A stretch of DNA of 64,000 nt. Origin: UBA10649 sp963793105. Lineage in GTDB: Bacteria; Actinomycetota; Actinomycetes; S36-B12. How positions within the stretch are numbered: position 1 is the stretch's first letter; every line of letters starts with the position of its first letter. The stretch is taken from assembly GCA_963793105.1 (NCBI GenBank), contig CAWBZB010000003.1, positions 372,001 to 436,000 of the forward strand, written 5' to 3'. The position numbers and the translations under genes were made by a program. Of this stretch, positions 43,928 to 52,527 are shown piece by piece. The notes beneath the pieces were generated by a model. It made no database searches. It saw only the letters and a list, made by a program, of their open reading frames with translations, and had not been told where the DNA came from.

Positions 43928-44887
43928 CTACTTCCCGTCGACGGCTGCGCAGCGGAAACCCACGTGGCTCATTCCCGTGTCGATCATCTGGGGTCGTCGC
44001 GCGGCAGGCCGGTAGCGCAGGCAGTAGGAGTCGGCGCAGAGGAATGACCCTCCCTTGATGACCTTGCGGGGAACGCGGAACTGCGGCTGCCGTGGATCGA
44101 GGCTGTCCTCGGCGGAGCCACCACGTGGATCGCGCGGGGCGCAGCATGGTGCCTCGTCCGCGAATCTCGTCTCCACGTACCAGTCGTCGGTCCACTCCCA
44201 GACGTTGCCGGCCATGTCGAACAGGCCGTAGCCGTTGGGCGGGTAGGAACCGACCGGAGCCGTCGTGCCGTACCCGGATTCGGCCCGCCAGGGGAAATCG
44301 CCATGCCAGTAGTGGGCGAGGCGTGCATCAGTGGCCTCCGGTTCGTCGCCCCACACGTAGGTCGCGCCGTCGAGACCGCCGCGGGCGGCCCGTTCCCACT
44401 GCGCCTCTGACGGGAGGGACAGGCCGGCCCAGTCGGCGTATGCCCGCGCATCCTCGTGCGCCACGTGGACGACCGGGTGGCTGCCTGCGTCGGCGATATC
44501 GCTCGCAGGACCGTTCGGATGCCGCCAGCAGGCGCCCGGGGTCCACGTCCACCACTGGCTCAGGTGGCGAAGGTCGACAGGGCCGGGGGTCATGGTGAAC
44601 ACCATCGAGCCGGGGACCAGGTTCTCCGCCGGTGCCCCCGGGAAGTCGGCTGGGTCCAAGGGGCGCTCGGCCACCGTGACGTAGCCGGTCTCAGCGACGA
44701 AATCCGAGTACTCGTCGTTCGTCACGGACGTGCGAGCGATCCAGAAGCCGCTGACCTCGACCTCGCGGGCCGGGGCCTCCTCCGGGTAGTGCGAGTCCGA
44801 TCCCATGCGGAATCTTCCGCCGGGGATCCAGACCATGCCCGGGCTGCGTGGGGTCCCCACCGGAGACGGGCCGGAAGGTTCGATCAC
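43928..44887 (-). CDS. Formylglycine-generating enzyme (SUMF1/FGE)
   Basis: 319 residues. It oxidises the active-site Cys of type I sulfatases to C-alpha-formylglycine. The catalytic copper-binding Cys pair is in GGSFLCADSYCLRYRPAAR, and the family blocks MVWIPGGRFRMGSDSHYPEEAP, LPSEAQWERAARGG and GNVWEWTDDWY are complete. Its start overlaps the sulfatase stop by 4 bp (ATGA), so enzyme and client are made together. Confidence 0.95.
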   Translation of the reverse strand: MIEPSGPSPVGTPRSPGMVWIPGGRFRMGSDSHYPEEAPAREVEVSGFWIARTSVTNDEYSDFVAETGYVTVAERPLDPADFPGAPAENLVPGSMVFTMTPGPVDLRHLSQWWTWTPGACWRHPNGPASDIADAGSHPVVHVAHEDARAYADWAGLSLPSEAQWERAARGGLDGATYVWGDEPEATDARLAHYWHGDFPWRAESGYGTTAPVGSYPPNGYGLFDMAGNVWEWTDDWYVETRFADEAPCCAPRDPRGGSAEDSLDPRQPQFRVPRKVIKGGSFLCADSYCLRYRPAARRPQMIDTGMSHVGFRCAAVDGK

Positions 44888-46386
44888 GCGCTCGGCAGGC
44901 CGGCCCGCAACTTGTCCAGCGCCTGCTTGATGCCGAAGGTCGCCGACTCCTGGCGCGGCGGGAACTCCACGAAGGAGGCCGCCATCTGCGCCACGAACGC
45001 CTGCGCGGGCACCAGCAGAAACGCGTGGTCCAGCATCCAGTCCCAGTACGTGTTGGAGGTGAAGTCGGCCCGTTCGTACGGGTCAGTTCGCAGGTTGAAG
45101 ATCTTCGGGACCCGCAGTTCCACGAACGGCTCCGCCCAGACCTGCAGCGTGCCCGTGACGCGCTGCTCGAGGAACACCATCTTCCAGTTGTCGTACCGCA
45201 CGGCCACCAGGTCGCCGTCGTCGTTGACATAGAAGAAGAAGTTCCGCGGGCTCGCATCGGTCTCGCCGGTGAGGTAGGGCAGCTGGTCGTGACCGTCGAG
45301 GTGGACCTTGTACGTCGTCCCGCCGAGTTCGGCACCCGATCGCAACTGCTCGACGATGTCGGTGACGCCCGCCGCAGCGAGCAGCGTGGGGAACCAGTCG
45401 TTGTGGCTCATCATCCCGTTGAGGACGGTGCGCTTGGGGATGCGGCCGGGCCAGCGCACGACCGCGGGGACTCGGTAGGCGCCCTCCCAGTTGGTGTTCT
45501 TCTCCCCGCGGAACGGCGTCGTGCCGGCGTCTGGCCAGGAGTTCATGTGGGGGCCGTTGTCCGTCGAGTAGACGACGATCGTGTCCTCGGCCAGGTCGAG
45601 TTCGTCCAGGAGGTCGAGCAGGGAGCCGACGAGCCGGTCGTGGTCGATCATCACGTCGTGATAGTCGGACTGCCACCGTCCTGCCTGGCCCTTGCTCTCC
45701 GCCTGGACGTGCGTGCGGAAGTGCATGTGGGTCGCGTTGAACCACACGAAGAACGGCGTGTCCGACTCGGCCTTGTCCCTGATGAATGCGGCGGCGGCGT
45801 CGCGGAACTCCCCGTCGACCGTCTCCATCCGCTTCTTCGTCAGCGGACCGGTGTCCTCGATCCGCTGGGTGCCGTCGCCGTTCGCCCACGCGTGCAGGAC
45901 CCCACGCGGTCCGAAGTTCTGCCGGAAGTTGGGGAAGTCCTCCGGGGTCGGGTAGTCGTCGAGCTCCGGCTCCTCCTCCGCGTTCAGGTGGTACAGATTG
46001 CCGAAGAACTCGTCGAAGCCGTGCATCGTGGGCAGGTGCTCGTCACGATCGCCGAGGTGGTTCTTGCCGAAGTGCCCTGTCGCGTAGCCCTGCGTCTTGA
46101 GGGCTGTCGCGATCGTGGGGTCTTCCGCCTTGAGCCCGAGCTCGGCACCAGGGAGCCCGACCTTCGTCAGGCCGGTGCGGACCGGATTCTGGCCGCAGAT
46201 GAACGCCGCTCGGCCCGCGGTGCAGCTCTGCTCGCCGTAGTAGTCGGTGAACCGCACGCCCTCGTCAGCGATCCGATCGATGTTCGGGGTGCGGTAGCCC
46301 ATCAGGCCATCGCTGTAGCAGCTCAGGTTGGAGATCCCGATGTCGTCCCCCCAGATGACCAGGATGTTCGGCTTGTCCTGCGGCAT
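44884..46386 (-). CDS. Arylsulfatase (type I, formylglycine)
   Basis: 500 residues. The modifiable site is SCTAGRAAF, that is C-T-A-G-R, a Pro to Ala variant of CxPxR. The metal site is NILVIWGDDIG, and downstream blocks YSTDNGPHMNSWPD and HFGKNHLGDRDEHLPT hold the remaining calcium and sulfate ligands. No signal peptide, so it is cytosolic like its FGE. ATG start. Substrate unknown. Confidence 0.92.
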   Translation of the reverse strand: MPQDKPNILVIWGDDIGISNLSCYSDGLMGYRTPNIDRIADEGVRFTDYYGEQSCTAGRAAFICGQNPVRTGLTKVGLPGAELGLKAEDPTIATALKTQGYATGHFGKNHLGDRDEHLPTMHGFDEFFGNLYHLNAEEEPELDDYPTPEDFPNFRQNFGPRGVLHAWANGDGTQRIEDTGPLTKKRMETVDGEFRDAAAAFIRDKAESDTPFFVWFNATHMHFRTHVQAESKGQAGRWQSDYHDVMIDHDRLVGSLLDLLDELDLAEDTIVVYSTDNGPHMNSWPDAGTTPFRGEKNTNWEGAYRVPAVVRWPGRIPKRTVLNGMMSHNDWFPTLLAAAGVTDIVEQLRSGAELGGTTYKVHLDGHDQLPYLTGETDASPRNFFFYVNDDGDLVAVRYDNWKMVFLEQRVTGTLQVWAEPFVELRVPKIFNLRTDPYERADFTSNTYWDWMLDHAFLLVPAQAFVAQMAASFVEFPPRQESATFGIKQALDKLRAGLPSA

Positions 46387-46552
46387 CGCGATCCCTTCAC
46401 TCCACTGCGTGGCGGCGCAGTCACTCGACTTCGTGGGGGCACATTAGCGGCAGCAGGGGTTCGCGTATACGGCGCGCATCACGGATCCGGATCGAACACG
46501 ATGGGCTCGTGGACTCTCCGGTGGCGAGCGGGCGACGGCGGGGAGTCCTGCC

Positions 46553-48075
46553 GTGAAGGCGCTCGCCGTCGTCTTCGGGCGCGACGTCCTCGAAGCTGGT
46601 CGCAACCTGCTACCGATCATCGCGGTCGTCGCATTCTTCCAGGCCGTGGTGCTTCGGCAGCCCCTGCCGCAGCTGGGCAGCATCCTCGTCGGCGGCGTCC
46701 TCGTCGTGGTCGGCCTGGCCCTGTTCATCCGGGGACTGGAGCTGGGGCTCTTCCCCCTGGGTGAGGCCATGGCGGTCGGCTTCGCTCGCAAGGGCAGCCT
46801 GTGGTGGCTGATGGCCTTCGCCTTCGCCCTCGGCTTCACCACGACCGTCGCCGAGCCGGCCCTGATCGCGGTGGCGGGTGAAGCAGCCGAGGTGGCGGCC
46901 GCTGCCGGAGCGATCGTCGACGAGGACTCCGCGCGGACCTCGTACGCGCTCGGCCTGAGGCTGACCGTCGCCTTCGCAGTCGCGATCGCCATCGTGATCG
47001 GCGTCGTACGCATCATCCGCGGGTGGGCGATCCAGTGGTTCATCATCGGCGGATACCTCTGTGTCGTGGTGATGACCCTCTTCGCGCCCCCGGAGATCAT
47101 CGGGATCGCCTACGACTCCGGTGGCGTGACCACGTCGACCGTCACTGTGCCCGCTGATCACCGCGCTGGGCGTCGGTCTGGCGACATCGATCCGGGGCCG
47201 CAATCCCATGATCGACGGCTTCGGCCTGATCGCTTTCGCGTCACTGACCCCGATGGTCTTCGTCATGGCCTACGGGATCGATCGCATGAACGACCTCCTC
47301 GACCCGCTGCTCGATGCGCTCCGCGAGACGCTCCTGGGAGTGCTCCCATCGCGACCGTGCTCGTCGTCTTCCAGGTATTCGTCCTTCGGCGACGGAGTCG
47401 CCCAGCTCGGCCGCATGATCGCCGGGGTGGGCATCCTCACCCTCGGCATGGTCCTGTTCCTCACCGGACTCGGGGAGGCGCTGTTCCCGCTCGGACGACT
47501 CATGGCGGAGCAACTGACCGATCCCGCCGTCGTCGGTCCCGGGTCGGACGAGACGGCCCCGATGTGGACCGACTACTGGCTGGTCTACGCCTTCGGCGCT
47601 GCCATCGGCTTCGCCACGACGATCGCCGAGCCGGCCCTCATCGCGGTCAGCATGAAGGCGCACGACGTCTCCGGCGGCACCCTCGAACGCCAGGGCACTC
47701 CGCGTCACCGTCGCGGTCGGAGTCGCGATCGGCATCGCCGTCGGATGCCTCCGCATCGTCACGGGAACGACACTGGCCTACTACATCGCAGCGGGGTACG
47801 TCGTCGTGGCGTTCCAGGCCTTCCGAGCGCCCCGATCGATCATCGCCCTGGCCTTCGACACCGGCGGCGTGACGACGTCCACCGTCACCGTTCCGCTGGT
47901 GGCCGCCCTCGGGCTCGGGCTGGCGAGCACCATCCCCGGCCGCAGCCCCCTCATCGACGGCTTCGGCCTCATCGCCTTCGCAAGCCTGTTCCCCATGATG
48001 ACTGTGATGGGCTATGCCCAGATCAGCCTGTTTCGATCACGCAGGAGTCCACGACTCCCGCTCAGAGAGGTGTGA
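46553..48075 (+). pseudogene. DUF1538 membrane protein, broken by four frameshifts
   Basis: Read across frames this is a complete two-repeat DUF1538 protein of about 500 residues. The start is MKALAVVFGRDVLEAG; repeat 1 runs through GFTTTVAEPALIAVAG and GGVTTSTVTV; repeat 2 through GFATTIAEPALIAVSM and GGVTTSTVTVPLVAALG, ending SPRLPLREV. Four one-base changes break it: an extra C near 47150 (GTGCCCGCTGATC for V-P-L-I), a missing base near 47345, an extra base near 47395, and an extra G near 47685. DUF1538 proteins are predicted transporters, often next to P-II and CBS genes, as here. Confidence 0.75.
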
Positions 48076-48076
48076 G

Positions 48077-48428
48077 ATGCATTTCAAGTTGATCATCGCC
48101 GTCGTCGAGGACGCCGACACCGACGCCATCGTGCACGCGGCTCGAACGGCGGGGGCGACCGGCGCCACCGTCCTGAACCAGGCCCGAGGGGAGGGCATGG
48201 TTCCGGCGAAGACGTTCTTCGGACTGGATCTCGAGAGTCAACGGGACGTCATCCTGCTGCTGGTGGAGGAGCATCTGTGCCGTCACATCCTCGAGACTGT
48301 CGCCGAGGCAGGCGAGTTCGACGTGACGCCGGGTGCCGGCATCGCCTTCCAGGTCGATGTCGAGGATGCCGTCGGCGTGCTCATCCAGATGAACTCCCTG
48401 CAGGAGACTGGTGGAGGAGGAGCTATGA
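48077..48428 (+). pseudogene. P-II-like nitrogen regulator family protein, frameshifted at 3' end
   Basis: The reading MHFKLIIAVVEDADTDAIV, GMVPAKTFFGLDLESQRDVILLLV and TPGAGIAFQVDVEDAVGV is a P-II superfamily trimer protein associated with DUF1538 transporters. Unmodified, its frame runs into the CBS gene and would look like a fusion. Removing one G near 48404 (CTGCAGGAGACTG) gives MNSLQRLVEEEL and a TGA at 48426-48428, overlapping the CBS ATG as ATGA, the normal arrangement. I therefore call a frameshift and not a fusion. Confidence 0.6.
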
Positions 48429-48833
48429 CCGAGAAGCGCACGCCCATCCGCGTCCGCGAGGTGATGAAGACGCACGTCGACCGGGTCGACGGCCTGACGA
48501 GCGTCGCCGACGCCTTGCGTCAGATGAAGCACGTCGAGACCAAGTGCCTCCTGGTGAACAAGCGCCACCCGGATGACGAGTTCGGGATCGTGCTGATCTC
48601 GGACATCGCGCGCTCGGTCCTGGCCAAGGATCGCGCGCCCGAGCGCGTGCACATCTACGAGATCATGTCCAAGCCGGTCATCTCCGTCGATCCGGAGATG
48701 GACATCCGCTACTGCGCGCGGCTGTTCGACAAGTTCGGGCTCTCCCGGGCGCCCGTCGTGGAGAGACGGGGAGATGATCGGGATCGTCAGCTACACGGAC
48801 ATGGTCCTGCGGGGGCTCTATCGCGAGATCTGA
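48425..48833 (+). pseudogene. CBS-domain protein, frameshifted at 3' end
   Basis: Two CBS motifs are visible: VREVMKTHVDRVDGLTSVADALRQM and IYEIMSKPVISVDPEMDIRYCARLF (in parts). Near 48763 one extra A (GAGAGACGGG) disrupts the second motif; skipping it restores VVEDGEMIGIVSYTDMVLRGLYREI and a stop at 48833. ATG 48425 has GGAGGAGGAG upstream. CBS pairs usually bind adenosyl ligands. It would gate the DUF1538 transporter, by inference from operon context. Confidence 0.65.
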
Positions 48834-48897
48834 CTCACCGGAGACGTCGGTCTCACCGGCGCAACGGTAGTGAGACGCCGGGTCTGGCCGCCTCGAC

Positions 48898-50148
48898 TCA
48901 GCGCAGATTCCCGGCTTGTTGCGCCCGTCGCCGGAGTCGATCGGCTTCGAGCGGGTGGCGGACGGATTCCGCTGCGGCCTGGAAGGCAGCCGTGGCCTCG
49001 GTGATGCGGCCGGCGCGTTCGAGGAGGTGGCCGCGGGCCGCCAGCAGCCGCCCGTCCTCGTCGGGAAGTCGATCGAGCACCCGGAGCCCGACGTCCGGGC
49101 CGTCGGCCATTCCGATGGCGACGCCGTGGGCGATCCTGACCGACGGCGACGACCAGATCGGAAGCAGCGCCCCGTAGAGGGCGGCGATCTGGGCCCAGTC
49201 AGTCTCCTCGACAGACGGCGCCTGGGCGTGGAGGGCGGCGATCGCCGCCTGCAACTGGAAGGGCCCGGGACGGCGGTGGGCTCCTGCTCGGTCGAGCAGG
49301 GCGGTCCCGCGGTCGATGAAGTCGCGGTCCCATGCCGTCCGGTCCTGGTCCTCCAAGAGCACGAGGGAGCCGTCAACACTGATCCGGCTTGATCGACGCG
49401 CATCGTGGAGCAGGAGCAGGGCGAGCAGACCGAGCGACTCGGGTTCGTCGGGCAGCAGGGCGCACACCAGTTCGGAGAGGCGGATCGCCTCGGTGACGAG
49501 GTCGACGCGGACGAAGTCTGGGTGCTCGGTGGCGGCGTAGCCCTCCGCGAATATGGCGTAGACGACCGCGTGGACGCTGGCGAGCCTTTCGGGCAGCTCC
49601 TCAGCCTCGGGCACCCGATAGGGGATACCGGCGGCGGTGATCCGTTGCTTCGTGCGGACGATGCGCTGCTGCATGGTCGTCTCCGAGGTCCCGAAGGCTC
49701 GGGCGATCTCGCGAGTCGTGAGGCCGGCAACGCTGCGAAGCGTGAGCGAGACCCGGGACTCTGGCGCGATAGCCGGGTGACAACACGTGAAGATCAGGCG
49801 AAGGCGTTCGTCGGGAATATCGTCATCGAGAGCCCAGTCGAGTTCCGGTGATGGTTCGTTCAGCAGACCCTCTCCCACGCTGACGGCCAACCGGTCCTGT
49901 CGTTGGCGTCGCCTCAGTCGGTCGATCGCGCGGCGACGGGCTGTGGCGACGATCCAGGCGAGGGGGTTGTCGGGCGGACCGTCACGGTCCCAGGTCCGCA
50001 GGGCATCGACCCACGCATCCTGAACAGCCTCCTCAGCCTCGTCGAAGTCGCGAAACTGTCCGACAAGCACGGCGACCGCTCGACCGTGCGACTCGCGCAT
50101 CGTTCGCTCGACCAGGCGGCGTGTGCCCTCCTGCCGCTCATCACCCAC
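48898..50148 (-). CDS. ECF RNA polymerase sigma factor, ECF42-like (DUF6596 C-terminus)
   Basis: 416 residues. Sigma region 2 (FDEAEEAVQDAWVDALRTWD, NPLAWIVATARRRAIDRLRRR) and region 4 (GLTTREIARAFGTSETTMQQRIVRTKQ) are followed by a long TPR-like C-terminal domain of about 230 residues (LLALLLLHDARR, QLQAAIAALHAQ, HLLERAGRITEA), the mark of the ECF42/DUF6596 group. No anti-sigma factor is adjacent; the C-terminal domain is thought to regulate. GTG 50148 overlaps the YCII gene by 8 bp. Confidence 0.9.
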   Translation of the reverse strand: MGDERQEGTRRLVERTMRESHGRAVAVLVGQFRDFDEAEEAVQDAWVDALRTWDRDGPPDNPLAWIVATARRRAIDRLRRRQRQDRLAVSVGEGLLNEPSPELDWALDDDIPDERLRLIFTCCHPAIAPESRVSLTLRSVAGLTTREIARAFGTSETTMQQRIVRTKQRITAAGIPYRVPEAEELPERLASVHAVVYAIFAEGYAATEHPDFVRVDLVTEAIRLSELVCALLPDEPESLGLLALLLLHDARRSSRISVDGSLVLLEDQDRTAWDRDFIDRGTALLDRAGAHRRPGPFQLQAAIAALHAQAPSVEETDWAQIAALYGALLPIWSSPSVRIAHGVAIGMADGPDVGLRVLDRLPDEDGRLLAARGHLLERAGRITEATAAFQAAAESVRHPLEADRLRRRAQQAGNLR

Positions 50149-50524
50149 GGCATGGGTCCTGCATCGCCGCGTGCTGCTCATGCACCGGCCAGATCTCGAC
50201 TGCCCCGAACTCCGCGATCGGGATCCGCGAGGACACGGCGATCGCGTGGTCGAGATCATTGCAGTCGACCAGGTAGTAGCCGACGAGATGATCGTTCGTC
50301 CCGACGGACAGGCCGTCGTGCAAGACGACACGGCCGTCGCGAACGCGGAGACCGGTCACGCTCGTCGGCGGTCGCAAGGCCTCGCCTCCGCACCAGACAC
50401 CTTCGGCCTCGAGGTCGCGTCGGAGGGACTGGTACCGCGTGACGGCGGGAGCTTGGTCGGGGTCGGCGATTCCTACCAGGCCATCAGCAGGCCCGTCGAC
50501 ACCCAGGAGCAGCAGGTACTTCAC
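50141..50524 (-). CDS. YCII/DGPF-domain protein
   Basis: 127 residues. A YCII-related alpha+beta fold (KYLLLLGVDGPADG, GTNDHLVGYYLVDCNDLDHAIAVSSRIP, GAVEIWPV), the standard partner of ECF42 sigma factors. GTG 50524 overlaps the stop of the next YCII gene (GTGA). Small dimeric proteins of this family are suspected sensors or enzymes; function unproven. Confidence 0.88.
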   Translation of the reverse strand: MKYLLLLGVDGPADGLVGIADPDQAPAVTRYQSLRRDLEAEGVWCGGEALRPPTSVTGLRVRDGRVVLHDGLSVGTNDHLVGYYLVDCNDLDHAIAVSSRIPIAEFGAVEIWPVHEQHAAMQDPCRG

Positions 50525-50856
50525 CCCTGCTCCCAGATCAGCCGGATCTCCACGACGCCAACCTCAGCCGCCGGCGCGCGTGCCGCGAACGCGACGGCGT
50601 CGTCTCGACTCGGGACGTCGATGATGAAGAAGCCCGACAGCAGGTCGATCGCCTCGGCAGACGGTCCATCAATGACGATCGTATCGCCGTCGGAGACCCG
50701 CACCCGACCGCCGGTTCCTGGGCCTCGCAATGGCGCACCGGTGACGTACGTCCCATCGCGCACGGCTTCGTGCCGAAGCGCCTCGTATCTCCCGACCAGG
50801 GCGTCGTCGAACTCGGAGTCGTCGCGTCCATCGCAGAACATGAGCATGTATTTCAC
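50521..50856 (-). CDS. YCII/DGPF-domain protein, second copy
   Basis: 111 residues, with the same fold as its neighbour (KYMLMFCDGRDDSEFDDALV, LLSGFFIIDVPSRDDAVAFA, VVEIRLIW). First gene of a three-gene operon with the second YCII and the sigma factor, all overlapping. GTG start with GAGGT upstream. The two YCII proteins are diverged paralogues. Confidence 0.88.
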   Translation of the reverse strand: MKYMLMFCDGRDDSEFDDALVGRYEALRHEAVRDGTYVTGAPLRGPGTGGRVRVSDGDTIVIDGPSAEAIDLLSGFFIIDVPSRDDAVAFAARAPAAEVGVVEIRLIWEQG

Positions 50857-50961
50857 GTTGAGACCTCACCTTCTCGGCGCAGTATCGGGCCGATCTCCGT
50901 ACCGGCATGCTAGGCGAGGCTCCCTGCCTGCCATGGAAATCGAAGGCAGGGAGCCGATCCC

Positions 50962-51324
50962 CTACTCGCTCGGCATGAACGCCTGAAACTCGGAGGGGTC
51001 GAAGATCAGTCGACTCGATACCAGCACGCCGTCTCGCACCGTGCACCATTCAGCCATCTTCACCGAGCCCGCACCTGCCGGCGTCTCGACCTTGAAGTCA
51101 TAGACAGAGCACACCTCGTCCCCGTCAACCCACTGCTCGCGCATGTCATAGCCCCGGGCAATCGGAATCAGGCCGGACGCACCCTCGAGGAAGGCGACCT
51201 TCCCCTCGGACTGCAGCATCGGGCCGTGGAAGGAGAAGTCAACAGCGAGCAGCTCGGCTGCACCGTCGACGTCGCCGGAGGTGAAACGGTCGAGATAGGA
51301 GTTGAAGACATCTGCAGCAGACAT
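50962..51324 (-). CDS. NTF2-like/SnoaL-fold protein
   Basis: 120 residues. The N-terminus SAADVFNSYLDRFTSGDVDGAAELLAVDFSFHGPML is the cone-shaped NTF2-like fold (in parts: YLDRFTSGDVDGAAELLA), and later strands are SVYDFKVETPAGAGSVKMAEWCTVRDGVLVSS (in parts: AEWCTVRDGVLVSSRLIF). These are small ligand-binding or isomerase proteins. ATG 51324 has AAAGGA upstream, so the 32-residue extension is rejected. Located 105 bp from the YCII operon start on the same strand, possibly part of the regulon. Confidence 0.8.
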   Translation of the reverse strand: MSAADVFNSYLDRFTSGDVDGAAELLAVDFSFHGPMLQSEGKVAFLEGASGLIPIARGYDMREQWVDGDEVCSVYDFKVETPAGAGSVKMAEWCTVRDGVLVSSRLIFDPSEFQAFMPSE

Positions 51325-51598
51325 TGCATTCCTTTCAAAGTGAGATCGAACGAGCCGAGAAGGGAGTCCCCGGGTCGGCCAAGACTCGGGGCAGGGGTGT
51401 GCTGGACCGCGACACCCCACCGGGTCTGGCTCCCGATCATCGTGAGTTCCTCTAGTAGTGCGTGAGTTCCTTCCATGGGTAGGTGTGGTGCCGCTGTCGT
51501 AGAGATGACGACGGCCGCTGGGCCAGATCGACAGGCGACCGAAACAAACTCCAGAGATCTCGAACGAGCCGGCATCGTGACGATGCGAACCGGTGTCC

Positions 51599-52342
51599 TC
51601 AGGTCATCTGGACGATGGGGCTGAGCTCCCCACGATCACGATCCTCGACATAGGACGCGAGCATCGGGGCGCCGTTGACGAAGTCGCGAATCAGGCCCGA
51701 CAGCTCTCGGGGATGACTGAAGTTGATCGCGTGGGCGGCATCCTTGATCACCGCGACCGCCATGTGGTCCGCCATCTGCCGCTGCACCTGCCTCACTCGT
51801 GCGGCGGGTGGCAGGAGCGGGTCGCGGGCACCGAGTACGGCAAGGGTTGGTACGGACATGTCCAGCAGTGCCTGGAGGGCCGGGAATCGCGTCATGGCGA
51901 TGAACAGCCTCAGCGAACCGACCAGGCCGAAGCCCATGGAGTCAGGGACCGCCACGCGTGCCATCGAGGGTGGCTCACGGTCCGTCGGCACAAACCGCAC
52001 GTGCCCCAGATAGGACGACGCCGAGAAGTGCTCCAACGTGTCGCTGATCGAGGGCACGACCTCCGCCTCACTAGAGGGACCCGGAAGCCCCACGCTGACG
52101 ATGCGTTCGGTCATCCAGACGCGCGGAATCCGACGAACGCTCCCCACGCGGCCTCGGCCCTCCCCTGGATTGACCATGACAGGCCCGTCTTGGCCCTCCC
52201 AGATGGACGAGAACCAGGCATCCAGGCCTTCTCGGCGCCACGGGAACCCTCTCTCCACGCAGACCTCCCACTCGTCCCGATCCAGGTAGTCGCGAAACGC
52301 CTCGGGGTCCGAGTACCTGCGGTGCCCTTCCGACTGATCCAT
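51599..52342 (-). CDS. Atypical alpha/beta-hydrolase C-terminal half, unclassified N-terminus
   Basis: 247 residues. The second half looks like the end of an alpha/beta hydrolase: MSVPTLAVLGARDPLLPPAARV (Asp strand) and VIKDAAHAINFSHPRELSGLIRDFV (His strand). The first half (SDPEAFRDYLDRDEWEVCVERGFPW ...) has no nucleophile elbow (GxSxG) or oxyanion motif. It is either truncated and fused, or a divergent non-catalytic form. A strong SD (AGGAGG, 6-base spacer) precedes ATG 52342, so expression is likely. Confidence 0.5.
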   Translation of the reverse strand: MDQSEGHRRYSDPEAFRDYLDRDEWEVCVERGFPWRREGLDAWFSSIWEGQDGPVMVNPGEGRGRVGSVRRIPRVWMTERIVSVGLPGPSSEAEVVPSISDTLEHFSASSYLGHVRFVPTDREPPSMARVAVPDSMGFGLVGSLRLFIAMTRFPALQALLDMSVPTLAVLGARDPLLPPAARVRQVQRQMADHMAVAVIKDAAHAINFSHPRELSGLIRDFVNGAPMLASYVEDRDRGELSPIVQMT

Positions 52343-52371
52343 ACGTGACCTCCTGCTCAGACGGAAACGGC

Positions 52372-52527
52372 TCAACCCTCCATGCGAGCGCGCAGTCCCT
52401 CGACATGCGCCTCGAACGTCGGCTGGAGATCCGGCATGAACCGGCCCGGAATGCCGGCCAGCGGGCCAGTGCACACCTCGTGCAGCTCCAAGGTCGTCAC
52501 ACCGTCAGATTCGTCAAGTGAGAACGT
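52372..52527 (-). pseudogene. SRPBCC/polyketide-cyclase C-terminal fragment
   Basis: The frame TFSLDESDGVTTLELHEVCTGPL, then GRFMPDLQPTFEAHVEGLRARMEG and stop, matches the end of SRPBCC proteins. No start or N-terminal strands exist; the fragment runs into the 3' end of the alpha/beta hydrolase gene. It is probably left by a deletion that joined two genes. Confidence 0.55.

Noticed and set aside
48077..48833. A P-II-CBS fusion protein
   Set aside because: Removing one base near 48404 gives a natural P-II end (LVEEEL) overlapping the CBS ATG as ATGA, so the continuous frame is a frameshift product.
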